Shown: positions 1 through 12,494, counted from the stretch's first letter. The stretch is DNA of 64,000 nt from Epiperipatus broadwayi (GCA_028023455.1 JAQFVV010000282.1:899713-963712), one strand, 5' to 3'. Program-made: numbers and translations. Notes: generated by a model from the letters alone, not told the origin.

Positions 1-221
1 TGTGGATAGTTTGTGTAAGCATAGGAAATAATGTTCAAGCAATGTTTCAGTGGTTTTATACCAATCCTGCCATAGGGTGATGGTGAATGTGGTTTTTAAA
101 AAGCCAAAGACATTAAAATGTATAGATTCTGAACTGAATTCAGATCTGTATTGGATTGAAAACATTGTGTTTTCAGTTTGGACTCGTAGCTTTATAATTA
201 ACCAAAAAGATTAAAGGTGGC

Positions 222-430
222 GCTGTGTGATTGCATTAGATCCTAAGATCTAGATGCAGTGCTCTCAGATTCAAGGCTCCTTACTGATGAAAGTCACAAG
301 CTAGAAACTAGTCTGGGAATATTGGATGAGTATGCATTAAATAGGGATTATATGCACAAGCCTTCTTGCATCCATTGATTTCTAAGGTGTGTACTAGGTG
401 ACTCTACTATAAAGAGAGTTAGCTACTGCT
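222..430 (-). repeat. Family A repeat, single arm
   Basis: Reads gtgcagtgctctcagat-like sequence, then cacaagctagaaactagtct, tattggatgagt and a terminal agagagttagctact, the inverse of the family A arm. Diverged from other copies. Confidence 0.7.
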
Positions 431-1021
431 TTAAGAACTCGTATTATATGGTAGCCAATCAGGGAATAGTATCATTTGTATTAATTGCTTACCTTAATGC
501 CTATATACAGAAATATATGATTTCTTCTCCTTCCAGCAAAGATTTGTTTATGACTATAGCTTTAAGATTTTGAGTCAACTATTTTAATTGTTAACCTAAA
601 AGTTGCAATGATATGTATCCACTTTTTGTTTAAAGATGGAAAATTATTCATATTTATATTAAAATTTTTAATGATATTAGCATTTTTAATAAGATGTAAA
701 CTATCATTAGTAGTTAAATTACTTTGAACAATAATTATCATTTTTTAATATAAAGTGTTATCTAAAAAATATATACCTAAATCCTCTGCATTCAGTCAGT
801 AAGTCAAGGTCGTGTAATAGATAGAGCATTTAACAATTTTATTTAATTACTCTTGGCAGTTCTTTTTTCTTTCTGTTAATTATGTGAGAATTGTCTCTGG
901 AACGTTCAACTCTGACCCTTCCTCTAAACTTTGTTTAAATTCTTTCCCAATCTGCTACAATACTGTAATGTTACAAAATTTGACTATTCATAATAATATT
1001 TTAATTTTATTTATTAAATAA
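431..1021. other. No feature seen
   Basis: AT-rich sequence between two family A pieces, without a domain-bearing frame or repeat that I recognise. Confidence 0.6.
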
Positions 1022-1033
1022 TTAATCTCCTTA

Positions 1034-1214
1034 AAACAGTAACAAACTCTCCATACAGCAGTGCCATCTAGTGTAAGCCTTAGTAATCAATGAATGCAGG
1101 AAGATTTCTGCATAAAATCCCTATCTAGTGCCTACTCATCCAATATCCCCAAACTAGTTTCTAGCTCTTGGATTTCATCAGTGAAAAGCTTTAGATCATG
1201 TGATGTTTCATGGT
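1034..1214 (+). mobile_element. Family A monomer with 12-bp target duplication
   Basis: Starts aaacagtaacaaactctcca and runs through catccaatatccccaaacta to gatcatgtgatgtttcatgg. TTAATCTCCTTA flanks it at 1022-1033 and 1215-1226. A degraded second piece of the family (caatggatgcctgaaggctc to atccaatatccccagacta) lies at 1492-1580. Confidence 0.8.
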
Positions 1215-1721
1215 TTAATCTCCTTATGATAAATTTATGTATTTTATAAATTGATTGTGGTTAACCAATCCCAAGTTTCCATTAATTTTCTAGATTTTCT
1301 TGATAACTCACATATATTAAACTTGGCATTTCTAAATAGTTTTAATAATTTGGGCTCATATAATATTTCTGATAGTTGAATTTAAAAAGTGTAAATTCAG
1401 TTAATAAATTTTAGTACCTCTGATATTAATGGTTGTACTAATGAAGGCATACATCCAAACCAAAAAACACACTATATGTATTACCATACACATCAAACTA
1501 TAGTAATCAATGGATGCCTGAAGGCTCGTGCATAAAATCTTCATCTAGTGCCTATTCATCCAATATCCCCAGACTATCTATGCAACCCTCCAGCAGCCAC
1601 CTTTTATCTCCACTTAACTACAAAGCTATGAGTCTTAAACTGAAAACACCTTGATGTTTTCAACCCAAGGCCACTAGCTTATATATATGTGATGTTTGTT
1701 GGCTTAAATCCAAACCAAACA

Positions 1722-1993
1722 AGGTAGTGTTCTAATGATTTTCTCATGACTCAGGCATAATACTTTGTTAGATACTTTACTAAACCATTTTACAAGCACA
1801 TGAAACTTGTATAACAGGGCAAAAAGAAATAATGATTTAAAGAGAGTATATCGGTGCTAATAAAAAACATACATTCAAACCCAGGTAGTGTTCTATTGAT
1901 TTTCTCATTACTCAGATATAATACTTTGTTAGATATTTTATTGAACCATTTTATAAGCACATGAAACTTGTATAACAGGGGAAAAAGAAATAA
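1722..1993. repeat. Direct duplication of about 110 bp, period 161
   Basis: The block starting aggtagtgttct at 1722 recurs at 1883. Both copies run through ataatactttgttagat and agcacatgaaacttgtataac to aaagaaataa, with about ten scattered differences. It abuts the GIY-YIG fragment at 2010, so it may belong to that element's body. Confidence 0.75.
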
Positions 1994-2009
1994 CGAATAC
2001 TCATTAATA

Positions 2010-2159
2010 TTTTTAGAATGTGAGCTGCGATCAGGCTATGAATTTGATTTCTCCAACGTGGATATTGTGTGTACTGAAAATGATCTCAGAAAAAGAAAGA
2101 CTAAGGAGACATGGACAATAGCCAAAGACAAATGCGCTGTGAATTTTAAAAAAAGCTAG
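2010..2159 (+). mobile_element. Penelope-like / GIY-YIG element, C-terminal fragment
   Basis: The frame reads ECELRSGYEFDFSNVDIVC, then RKRKTKETWTI and CAVNF before a stop. The tail of GIY-YIG endonuclease domains in Penelope-like elements has G-H-x-F-D-F-x-N-V-x-I-V followed by R-x-x-K-E-x-x-x-I and an Asn. The fragment is only about 50 residues; the GIY-YIG core itself is not present just upstream, where a direct duplication lies instead. Assignment to the superfamily is by motif only. Confidence 0.55.
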
Positions 2160-4237
2160 CATCCCTCTATTTAAAAAGTAGCCTCTCTGAAAACATTTGC
2201 ATAAAATTTGTATAAAAAATAAATTTATATAAATTTTTACACATAGCAAGCAAGTACATATAATAACATAATGCAACAAGACTAAAAAAAAATCTCTGAT
2301 TATGATGCTTAAGGTATTGAAATCATACTCAATGTGAATAAAAGATATTTTAAATTGACATATGCCTTTTCTGGTCTAAATGTCTTAGCATTTATTTAAA
2401 ATCTCACCATCAACATTATTCTATCAAATGGATAGGTTCAGAGAGTAGTCACATCATCAATTCACCCATTTTTCCATTCCATTCTTCACATTGTCCAACT
2501 CTTCACTTTCATGTAACTCTTCCTACCTCTTATATCATCCAACAATGTCAATCTCTGCTGTTCTTTCTTCTTACTTCCACTCACCATTCTCTCAAAAACA
2601 TCTTTCATTAAACTATAATTTTTTACTTAATATATGTCCAATCCAGTTTCTCCTTCTATCTTTCTCTGATTTCCTCAACAATCTTCTTTTCAAAATCTAA
2701 TATTTTTAACTAATTTATTATTGTTTATCCTTTAGCATATTTTTTTATTGAATCTTCATTTACAACGTTTTCAAGTAGACTATAAAAATTGTTAAGTAAT
2801 CAAAGCTGTATGAGAAAAGAGAAAGATTCAATAAATCATTAATATAGATAATAATAACCAGAGGAACCAGAATTGAACCCTCAGAAACTCCATAACTAAT
2901 TATTTCAGAAACACTCAAAATATCATTAATTTTAACAAATTGGTTGGTTGGCATAACTTCTACACTCAAATAATTTAAGCCAATTAATAAATCATGAATC
3001 AAGTAAAATGTTTTTGTTTTGTTTTTTTAAATCTAGTTATACACCTATAAGTTCAATGATAATTGAAATATAATTAGATTTTAATTATTTTCTCATACCG
3101 TACTTATTAATTAAGAGCATGTTTGAGCTATTGGTACGCTCTCCGTGTTGCATTTTTGTAACTACAAGCTTACAAAATTAATGTCACGTTATATATGACT
3201 TGCTTTATTAATTATTAGATAAAGTCATCTCTGTAGATTTTCCAATTGTTTATTTGAAACAAAATTATATTTAATAAAAAGCAAAATAATTTATTATAAT
3301 TTGAGAATATTGATAAAAATAGAAATTAAGCTATAGTTTTTCAAAACATTACTGTCTCCATTTGATAGAAATAGGAGTAACCACTGAAGATTTTAAACAA
3401 TCCGGAAATAGTCTTCAGTATACATAAAAAAAATAAACATTGAATATTATATTAGTAATGGAAAGGAAATGTTATCAATTAATATCTTGACAGAAATATC
3501 AATCAAATCAATTCATTTTCTTATATCCGATTTTATATTGATGTCCTAATGTAGATATATAAAATAATTTTGTACAATTCTTTTTAAAGATCTAAAGGAA
3601 AGATAATATTTGTAAATAAGGGGTTATGAAGGTTTAAGGTTGATGTAACAGTTTTTAGTGAAACTTATAGAAAAATAAAATTTAATCAAATATATAGATA
3701 GCTGTTTTGGAAAAGCAGATTATTCAATAAAAGGATATACACAGTGTTTGATTTGTTGTGAAATCTTAATTGGAATTTATTCTTTGATGCTTTCAAAAAA
3801 TTCAAGAAAGAAAGTCCAATTTGGCATAAATTTTACAAATCAGGTTCAGAATTAATCCTGATAGCATTTTCACTTGTATCTTTTCCCCTCATTCAAATTT
3901 TGCCATTTTTGATCCAAACAAATCAAGTTATTTTCTTGAGCCATTGCGCATGACCTTTAAAACAATTTCCTATTTTCAAATATAAATCTATTATTATAAA
4001 GCACTGAAAACTTTGAAATTATTCAAACGGAAATCAATCTCTGATAATGTGCAATTTCTTAAATATTATAAATTTCCACGCACTCACCCGCCTGTAAGAG
4101 TTTAAAAAATCTTCATTTACAAATATCCGCTTTGCTGGCTATGATATTAGACAAAAAAAAATTCTGATAATTCTTATGCTTCTGACACAAATAAATGTCT
4201 TGTCATCTTATAAACAAATTTCTACATCTGCTATCAT
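2160..4237. other. AT-rich sequence around a CR1-like fragment
   Basis: Outside the RT fragment (2790-2995) I see only unique AT-rich DNA. The frame at 2491-2700 is Ser/Leu/Phe-rich with no motif. Confidence 0.55.
2790..2995 (-). mobile_element. CR1/Jockey-type LINE reverse transcriptase fragment
   Basis: The - strand frame contains NQFVKINDILS, then YGVSEGSILVPLVIIIYIND followed by LL. Non-LTR reverse transcriptases have G-V-P-Q-G-S-I-L-G-P-L-L-F-x-x-Y-I-N-D-L at this point, so three canonical residues are changed (P to S, Q to E, G to V). The YADD/FADD catalytic segment downstream is not present. It is a short decayed fragment, distinct from the RTE-like LINE elsewhere in the window. Confidence 0.75.
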
Positions 4238-4460
4238 ATTTTAGATGCTAATAGATGGACAATTGAAATCTTAAACTGGATTTCAAGAGATTGTAAAAGA
4301 CCCAGAAAGAGATCACATGTGAGATGAATGGATGAAATAAGAAAGTGTGCATGGGGTGATATGGAGAAGAGAAGCTAAAGATCAGAGAAGATGGATTGAA
4401 ATTGGAGAGATCTTTATCCTGCAGTGGATTGATAATGTTTAATGATGATGATAGATTTTA
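4238..4460 (+). mobile_element. RTE-like LINE 3'-terminal fragment
   Basis: Contains gatggacaattgaaatctta, aaaagacccagaaagagatc, a gagatgaatggatgaaata block and cctgcagtggattgataatg, followed by aatgatgatgatag. These are the same blocks, in the same order, as the 3' end of the LINE at 23.7-25 kb, including the ATG-rich tail. Confidence 0.78.
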
Positions 4461-5059
4461 AATTATTTGTATTAAATTCAAATAATTTCAATGATACTAA
4501 ACAATTTCACCTTCATTTTATTCCATAACAGCAATTCCAACTTATTTTTAAGTCCTTTGTTGTTAAGTCATTTAAATCACTGATCAATTTTTTGACATCA
4601 TTCTCAATTGAAACCAATTCAAACTTAGTCTCTCAAAAGACTGAGTTAAAGAATCGTCATTTTGTAAAACAGACAGCGTATCAAGCTTGCTATTATTTGT
4701 TGAAATAAAAATATAATTCTTATCTATGGAGCCAAGATAATCAAAAACTCATATTTAAAGGAATTTCACCTCTACAGCTTTACACCTTAATAATGTTTTA
4801 TTAGGAGATGATATATATTTTAAAAGTCCTTACATTTATAGAAATATATTTAAAATGATATCTCTAGGTTTAGTGAAAGGGTAAAGTTTGGACACTTAAG
4901 TGTAACATCCTCAGATCATTTACTGTTCTGACACATCCAGTGCTCAAACTTTTTATAAACTGCTGATCAATAAAACCATTTGTTTGTTTTTTTAAATGAA
5001 AACATTTACTGCATCTTAAGAAGTTTATATAATTTCCACTAGAAGGAGCTGACAAAGAT

Positions 5060-5160
5060 GATAATAATATAGTATTTGCAATGAGTATTTTTTTATGTAT
5101 GCTTATATAGTCAACAGCTTAAAAAAGCATATATAAGTACTCATCACAAATAGTATTATT
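5060..5160. repeat. Small hairpin
   Basis: atagtatttgcaatgagtat and atgcttatata pair with tatataagtactcatcacaa and atagtattat. No target duplication. Confidence 0.6.
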
Positions 5161-5520
5161 ATATTGATGTTATTTAACTTTTAATAGTCAATTTTTTTAA
5201 AAAATAGAAATTAAAAAAAAAGCCTGAAGGCACAAATCCTGTAAAATGAGTTCAAGAGAATTTACATTGGTAGTTTAGTCCAGGATTTCTTTTTTTTATA
5301 TATATTTAGTGTAACAAGATGTATGGGATGAATAGATTATTCATAATAACTCGGTTTTAAATTTAGCTTAAACACCACTTGACATTTTGGCTAAATCTAG
5401 ATGACTTTTTTTTGAATAACTTTAAAGAAAAATTGAAAATGATAAACAAATAATAAAAATAAATGCATAAATATATAAAGCTGGCAACATAAAGTATTAA
5501 TAATTTTTATCATTGTTTAA

Positions 5521-5573
5521 TAGATAGATAGATAGACAGACTCAGATAGGCAGGCAGATAGACAGATAGATAG
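5521..5573. repeat. Imperfect (GATA)n microsatellite
   Basis: tagatagatagatagacaga followed by aggcaggcagatagacagat shows a GATA/GACA/GGCA mixture. Confidence 0.9.
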
Positions 5574-5580
5574 GGATTTA

Positions 5581-5735
5581 CTACAGTTCAATTGATAAGT
5601 GTCAAACTTACTGCACTTACAACTTTGACACAAATCACTTCATCGAAGTATATTAATAATTTTTATTAGTCATTCATTAGACTAGAAATTATCCACTTAC
5701 TGAATAAAATTTCTGTAGTGTAATTTTTCCATAAT
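5581..5735. repeat. Family G repeat
   Basis: Contains tactacagttcaattgataa, acaactttgacacaaatcac, ttttattagtcattcattag and aaatttctgtagtgtaattt. Further copies are at 59962-60110 (direct) and, inverted, at 60440-60530 and 61495-61570. Confidence 0.75.
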
Positions 5736-6073
5736 ATTTTTACACAAGGGGGTGTTTGTTACTGACAAACAACTTATTTTAGAGACTTGATTCTGAAATT
5801 TGGGTAAAGAAACTTTGTGATAAAAAAAAAAAAGAGAGACTTTAAATCACTTATATTCAAATTTGCAATTATTTTAATTAGCCATGGCTTTATGATTTTG
5901 ATAACATGAGATTATCTTAAAATACCTTGTTAAAATGCACCTTAACTAGCACAATGCTATGTGGAGAACTACTTAGATAACTAGTGACAGAAAATACTAA
6001 AACTCTAATGAATTTTCAATTCTTAACTCTAGTGAATTTTATTAGATATTTACCAATAAAAATGAATATCCAG

Positions 6074-6180
6074 TCTTGCATTGGTGGTCGAGAGGTCAGT
6101 GCGACTGCCTTGCACTTGCAGGCAGTTGCCCGGGTTGCGGGTTCGCGTCCCGGCCGATGCTATGACACTTAAAAAAAAAA
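6074..6180 (+). mobile_element. tRNA-like SINE with poly(A) tail, 16-bp target duplication
   Basis: A pol III A-box-like tggtcgagaggtcag and a B-box-like gggttcgcgtcccgg lie at tRNA spacing, and the copy ends in poly(A). The 16-bp AAAAATGAATATCCAG flanks it at 6058-6073 and 6181-6196. The body has extra bases in the anticodon-arm region relative to other copies. Confidence 0.9.
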
Positions 6181-6714
6181 AAAAATGAATATCCAGACAT
6201 AAGATTTCCCAATATTCATAAACTGCGTCATTGGATGAATTGAGTTTTTTCTACTTCAAATAATGTAAATCACCCTAACTTTTAAATATTCCATGCATAA
6301 ACTCTTCAATTATGAATAATTTCCAAATTTACATTTATTTTTATATAACAGTGATCAGGATTTTCTAAGTTTTACGTTAGTAATCTGGTTAATAATATAA
6401 TAGCTCAAAAAATTATTAAAGGTGGAAATTACTGACCTATGAAAAAGTTCATACAAATAATTATTAAACAGATTACACAATAACAGTTTTAAAACTTCTT
6501 TAATAAAGAAGCCACTAACATGCTCGTTTTTTTATCAATTAAAAATTTTGTGTCAAAATTCGAAACATTATTTCTTCAAGATAAATTTTTTGTCTATAAT
6601 TTTAAAAAAATTTGAATAAAGTTTATATTCAAGGAGTTATTTTTTGATTTTTTTATTAGTGAAATATGAATTTTTTCTACATAACAGGCGTTTTCATACC
6701 TGCACTTCTATATG

Positions 6715-6903
6715 TAATATATAGGGGGTTTGAACTCAGACTTTCACATGACCCTCAACCATTTAGGCTATCTCATTCCACTGATACCCTTGATTACACA
6801 CATTTATCTTTTCAACATGTGTGTGATCAAGTGTATCAGTGGAATGAGATAGCATGGATGGTTGAGAGTCATGTGAAAGTCTGAGTTCAAATCCCCTTTT
6901 TTA
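6715..6903. repeat. Family B short inverted dimer
   Basis: Outer ends gggggtttgaactcagactt and aaagtctgagttcaaatccc are reverse complements, as are about 80 bp of each arm (ctatctcattccactgata…). The centre is near 6812. The outer end resembles a pol III B box (gagttcaaatccc). Confidence 0.8.
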
Positions 6904-8799
6904 TTAGTGCATCCTTATTTCAACTCCACTATATCATAATCATCTACCAGTGCAGGAACTCAGACCACCTTTTCTCATTATACATGAGTTTCAAACACAT
7001 TTTTCACATGAGGTAGAGTCACTCAACACCTGAACCTTCATGCTTGTATTCATACCCAGTATTTCTTTGTATTATTTTTGAAGATAGCTAACTGAAATCT
7101 CAAAGTGTAATAATAAAATATTTTTACAGTTAAAAAATTGACAATATGGGTGTTTTTTTCTTACTTTTACAATTTTGTAGATAACTATTCCTAATATCAG
7201 AATAATATCCATTTCTAACTAATCTTACATAGCTGACTAGACTGGCTATGAACCAACTACCTGAACAAAAAATTCTACACTTACTTGCGAACTGAAAAAT
7301 TTTTAAAGTTCATCTCACCTGAACTCAAACGCCAGATTATAAGTATGATAGGTGAAGTTGATAATCATCACATGACATTTTTCCTATGTCAATATAAAGA
7401 CAATCCTCTTTTAATCAGTTTTTCTATTCTGTATGCTGCAATCATTTATAAGATGTCAATCATCCAAATATTTTGCACAGATGTCACTGTAAACGTTTCT
7501 ATTCTTTCCATTATTTTTCTTGACTTCACTGATCTTAATTTCATGATCATAATATCATAAATAAAGCAATTTTTGCCTTTGGATTATCTACAATATTTTC
7601 ATTGATAGAAAATTTTATTTTTATTGTTGATGTATATGAAAAGTTTTTATTATTATATACATTGAGTCACCAACCAGGTTCTGTCCGGTCACTAGTGAGT
7701 AAAGCTTTCAGGTGGGTAGAGAGTATTTGCCAGATGTTAAAAGAAAAACCATAGATTTCTACAGAAGCATAACAAGAGTTTAAACTTTTTTGCAGAGTTG
7801 CTTGCACCTTAAATAAATTAATATTTTCAAGATTCAAAATAAATGTATTTTATTCTTTCAAATTGATTTCAATTTGTTACTCATTTTGTATTGTGTATAT
7901 CTAATAATATATTATTATAAATCCTTTTTGTGTAATTATTTACATAAGCAATAAGTTAAGTTATTTGAGCATCGATGAGTGGCATATACAGTTAACAAGA
8001 ATACAAATATGGGTGGTAGGTAGAAAAAAACGTTGACAACCCCTGTCATATACTAATATTTAATAAGTTTTATAAGATTTTTTATTTGATTCTTCAAAAA
8101 TTTCTGCAATATTAACTATTGTATCAGAAACTGACATAGTTGTAAATTTAGTCTACTAGGTTAAAACAGGAATGTCCAACATGTGGCCGAAGGGCCACAT
8201 GGTCCAGGAGCCACATGGTCCAGGATGACTGCAAATGCAGCCCAATGTAAAACATAAACTTATATAAAACTGCTGTGTTTAGTAAATAGCCATTGTAAAA
8301 TATTGTAAATATGATTTATTCTATATTAATAACACATAAAACAAGGGTATACCTCTGTATTCACAATATTTTACAATGGCTATTCTCTGCCTGCTACTGT
8401 TGGGCAAAGCATAGCTCCTAGTTCTAGAGTAAACTATAGAAGAAATGTTCTTATAAGTTTCCTACCACTTCCAGCTGTATCTTGGCAGCCTGCCTTGTCA
8501 GTAGATCCAGTGACTCTTCCGGATGTACTATGATGGCTGCTTGCTTGTGCCAATGTTTGGTTTTAGCAGCTTCCAGTCCTGAATGTGAATTAGTCTCACT
8601 GCATCAACCATTTAGCTTAAATGCTATTGTTTGAAGAATGGATTTTACTTTCTCTCCGAAAATGCATGAAGAAAGTATCTTGTCTTTCAGCTTTGTGACT
8701 GTAGTTCTCTGGAGAATGTGTCTTTCAGTTGTCAGTAGTTATCTGACCCTACTTTCAAAAAGATTATTTATTGCCAGATTCCTATCCTTAATGGAAACA

Positions 8800-8935
8800 T
8801 TTGGATTCATTGAGCATCATCATGTATTGGCCCATACTTGTCATTGGCTGTGTTATCTATCTGTATACACATAAGTTTATAGTGAAGAATGCTCAATTCG
8901 ATCTAGATAAGGTGGAATCTGGATCAGTCCATTAT
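8800..8935 (-). repeat. Family H repeat fragment
   Basis: On the - strand it matches the paired copies at 58.5 and 58.9 kb: ggtggaatctggatcag (+ strand here) corresponds to agattccaccctatcttgat there, and gaatgctcaattcg to actgagcattc. Confidence 0.55.
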
Positions 8936-9048
8936 TTGAAGACAAGGTAAGATATAACAAAAACATTGTATTTTTATGTGATTACATGTCGCAATGTGGT
9001 TAAAATAAGCATATGTAAGCATTCAAATATGATGTTAAATATCTGACT

Positions 9049-9548
9049 GTTTGCCTGAAGGTTTGTGATGGTGTTACATTAGATGTGATATGTTGGACTA
9101 TTTCCATCATCTATCAATAAATCCTGGATGTGTAGAAAATTTTGAATTTTACTTAAACTTTTCAAATACAAACAACTTGGTAGTAATAACCCACAAATAG
9201 ATAACATGGGTTAGTAATTTAGTAATTACACAAAGATTCGAGTAGTATTATCCACACTTCTTCATGTGTTGTTTGCCTGACCAGTGACAGTATTTGCATA
9301 GGAATCAAACTTGCACCTTTAGATTTGAGAGTACAAAGGTGTGGGTTTGACTCCTATGTGAATACTGTCACTAGTCAGGCTAGCAACACTTGTAGAAGGA
9401 TGGAGAATAGTACTACTGGAAATGTTGTGTAATTACTAATCTGTGTTGCTATTTGTGTGTTATTACTAATAACGTTGTAAAAGTTTAAGTAAAGTTTAAA
9501 TTTTCTATACATTTAACATTTACTGATAGTCCATCATATTATCATATC
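9049..9548. mobile_element. Family F inverted dimer (foldback), 12-bp target duplication
   Basis: Two F-SINE copies face each other, 5' sides at the centre near 9324 and tails outward. The left tail is cctgaaggtttgtgatgg; the right arm ends near tagtccatcatat. The centre lies inside the tRNA-like part, with the B-box-like segments of both arms abutting. AAATATCTGACT flanks the whole unit at 9037-9048 and 9549-9560, so it inserted as one event. It lies inside the hAT-like remnant 8167-9873. Confidence 0.85.
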
Positions 9549-9873
9549 AAATATCTGACTAGTTTTTTGTTTCCCTCTTTTTTTATATAATATAGAAAAA
9601 TATCAATGATGTTTTATTACTTAAATATGTACATTTTCTATATTAGTCATCACAAACTTTGAATCTCCTTGATGATTTTAAAAGACTCTCAATGGATTGC
9701 TGCATAATTAGGATTATTATTTAAGGATTTGTTTGCCTATCTGTGGTAGTGAATATCATAAAAATTGTCAGACCTTTTATCATTTATAAATTTTTGGTAA
9801 TGTTTATATATTGTGTAGTCTAAGACAACTTTTTTTCCAATGTGGTGCAAAGATGCAAGATTGGACACCCATG

Positions 9874-11317
9874 ATATTCTAGCTAATATTTCATAAACAA
9901 GTTTTCTTGCAGAGACTTAAAAACAGCATCCTCAAATGTTACATAATGAAAGAAGTACCAAGCATATGTTATATGTTGCCATATTTGTGTTTTACAAACT
10001 GATTTCAATGAACTTACATGTAACTTTTTAAAATTTTTATCCCACTCTCCTTATTTTTGAATATTTGCTAATGATGTTATGATAATGGCATTATATAAGA
10101 TTTATATGTGAATTGGAAAAAATAAATATGCAAGCATTAATGATACTGCTTCTCAAATTCTCTTCAAAAACTTAAGATTTACTTTGTTTTTACATTTTGG
10201 TTTTATTGTTTTGTAATACTATTAAAACGATATTTGTTCATTAATTAATAAAAATTTACCATTAGTCTTATTCCTTTTAAAATGATCCATTCATTGATAA
10301 ATATTATATAAAACCATTTTATCCACTTTTAAAATTAGATGAGTAGGACAACGCTATTAATAAATTTCTTACTTTTGATAAAAAATTAAAAAGCAAAAGA
10401 ATATGAAAATAATATATAATTGAAAACATGAAACTAATATAATTTATTTACAAAACAAATCTTCAAGTAATATAAACAATGAGGATTTCCAATTCCTCAA
10501 CAAGCTTTGTGATAAATGCTTAGTCAGAGAGGTGCCAGGGTAGGTTCAGACACTAGATCTATCCTGGCACCTCTCTGAGGAGTGCCAAAGCATGAAACCA
10601 TGGTCAGGGTTGGGGGGGTGTTCCCTGACAGATATTTTAAATGCTGGCTCTGGCTAAGCATTTATCACAAAGGTTGTTGAGGAATTGGCAATCCTCATTA
10701 TTGTTTATAACTTACAAGCTTAAGAGAATAGGGTCATGTGATCTATGACTCTTATTTTGACTATTCAAGTAATATAATGTGATTGAAAAGCAAATGTTTC
10801 AAAAAATATGGTAAACATTTCAGAAAAAATTAAATTAGCTATAAAAGCAAAGGCAATTCAAAAACAAATTAAATTATAAAAGCAATAAAAGAATATGAAA
10901 AGCATAACAACCCCTTACCCCAAAAATAATATATTTACTGATCAAACCAATGCAAGATAATTAAAAAAATAAATTTATGTCCTGGATGATCCACCTTTTT
11001 GAATTCAATTTACGAATGTCTTGCTGTCAAGCGATTTCTTATGGATTATACCATTTTCTTTGGTATTGTGCTTTTAAATCCTTACTTATATTTATTCCAT
11101 GGATTAGTTTTGTAATTTATTGTGGAATTGTGTTTGTTCTTAATGCTAGAGTCATTTTTGAAGATTGTTTACATTGATCACACTCATTGAAAATATCATG
11201 AAACTCTTTATGATTAGCCTTTTCTTTGTTTTATTAATATGCGGATGCCCAATTAGTAAATCATATATTTAATTAGCATTTATTTATTTAATATGAATCA
11301 TATAATTTATTTATTTT
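9874..11317. other. AT-rich sequence around the first family C element
   Basis: Beyond the C foldback (10476-10763) no gene or repeat was recognised. Confidence 0.55.
10476..10763. mobile_element. Family C foldback with 14-bp target duplication
   Basis: The outer arms acaatgaggatttccaattc and gaattggcaatcctcatt pair through agctttgtgataaatgctta. An inner hairpin (gagaggtgccaggg / cctggcacctctct) and a g-rich loop follow. A ~60-bp right-side tail ends ctcttattttgac. TTCAAGTAATATAA flanks it at 10462-10475 and 10764-10777. Confidence 0.87.
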
Positions 11318-11650
11318 TTAAACTCAGACTTTCCCACGATCCTCAACTATCCATGCTATCTCATACTGCTGACACACTTGATCACACACATATTGAAAAG
11401 ATAAATAATCACCAATAAACGTATTTCGTGCTAACCAGCACTCGTCAGTTGGTCCAGATTATCATCTCCACACATATATACAATCAATAATCAGCTTATA
11501 TTAAAATCTTCATATTTTAATGGACAGGCTTCAAACCACTCCACCCCACAACTCTTCAGCTATCCATTTCATTGAAAATCTGATATACTTTAATGGACAG
11601 GCTTCAATCCACTCCACTCTCCAACTCTTCAGCCATTCATCTAGCTAAAT
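11318..11650 (-). repeat. Family B repeat, single arm with partial internal duplication
   Basis: Starts aaactcagactttcccacga, then ctatctcatactgctgacac, ctaaccagcactcgtcagtt and ggtccagattatcatctcca. The block atggacaggcttcaaaccac recurs about 70 bp later (11521 and 11592). Confidence 0.7.
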
Positions 11651-11731
11651 AAATTGAAATGAGATAATAAGATTTGTATGTTCCATTTTTATTTTAAAAT
11701 CTATTAGATGACCAATAAAAATTTAAACTTA

Positions 11732-12066
<335 letters not shown>

Positions 12067-12480
12067 TAGAAACTATACAATTTAAACATGTTAATTAATA
12101 TCATTAAGGAAAGACTTCATAATGTAGTGTTAGCACTAGTTCGGATCCAAATTTAGTTTTGAAAAATTGTTTTCCAGGTTAAGATTTACTCTTAAGACTT
12201 TCTTTCAAAAAGTCAATCCATAAATAACATGGCTAGTCATCATAATATTGATTTAATACATATGCTTAGTTAAAGAGTAAAACAAGAATGAGAAAGCAAT
12301 CAAACCTTCATCAGCTTGATGGAAATTTTCTTTTCCACTAATCTTGTATCAGTGTCTGTTGAAAATGTCTTTTCTCTGTTGTATTTATATATTGGACTAT
12401 TTCCATCACCACAAACCTTCAGGAAAACACAACTTTTCAGTGGTTTTTTCAGCAGTCACTCTACTTCAGATTTAAGTTTT
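12067..12480. other. AT-rich spacer
   Basis: Contains only the F tail fragment at 12385-12425. Confidence 0.55.
12385..12425 (+). repeat. Family F tail fragment
   Basis: Contains tatattggactatttccatc and caccacaaaccttcagg, the 3' end of the F unit in + orientation. No A or B box is attached. Confidence 0.6.
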
Positions 12481-12494
12481 CATTTTACTATTTA

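Larger units (their letters stand above)
4461..8166. other. Mostly unannotated AT-rich sequence
   Basis: Holds the hairpin at 5.1 kb, the GATA repeat, family G, the SINE at 6.07 kb and the B dimer at 6.7 kb, listed separately. Nothing recognisable in 4461-5059, 6200-6700 or 6904-8166; the 91-codon frame at 7285-7560 has no known domain. Confidence 0.55.
8167..9873. mobile_element. hAT-like remnant
   Basis: Left end caggaatgtccaa and right end (reverse complement) catgggtgtccaa fit the CAGGGGTGTCCAA-type hAT terminus. The sub-terminal aagggccacatggtccagg motif is also typical of hAT non-autonomous elements. An 8-bp target duplication is not visible. The F dimer 9049-9548 and a family H piece are inside; so is a small hairpin (aatagccattgtaaaatatt at 8287 with its inverse at 8370). 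Confidence 0.5.

Noticed and set aside
5984-6172. 62-codon frame
   Set aside because: Its second half is the tRNA-like SINE.
6074-6180. Functional tRNA gene
   Set aside because: Poly(A) tail, target duplications, extra bases in the anticodon arm and several copies mark these as SINEs.
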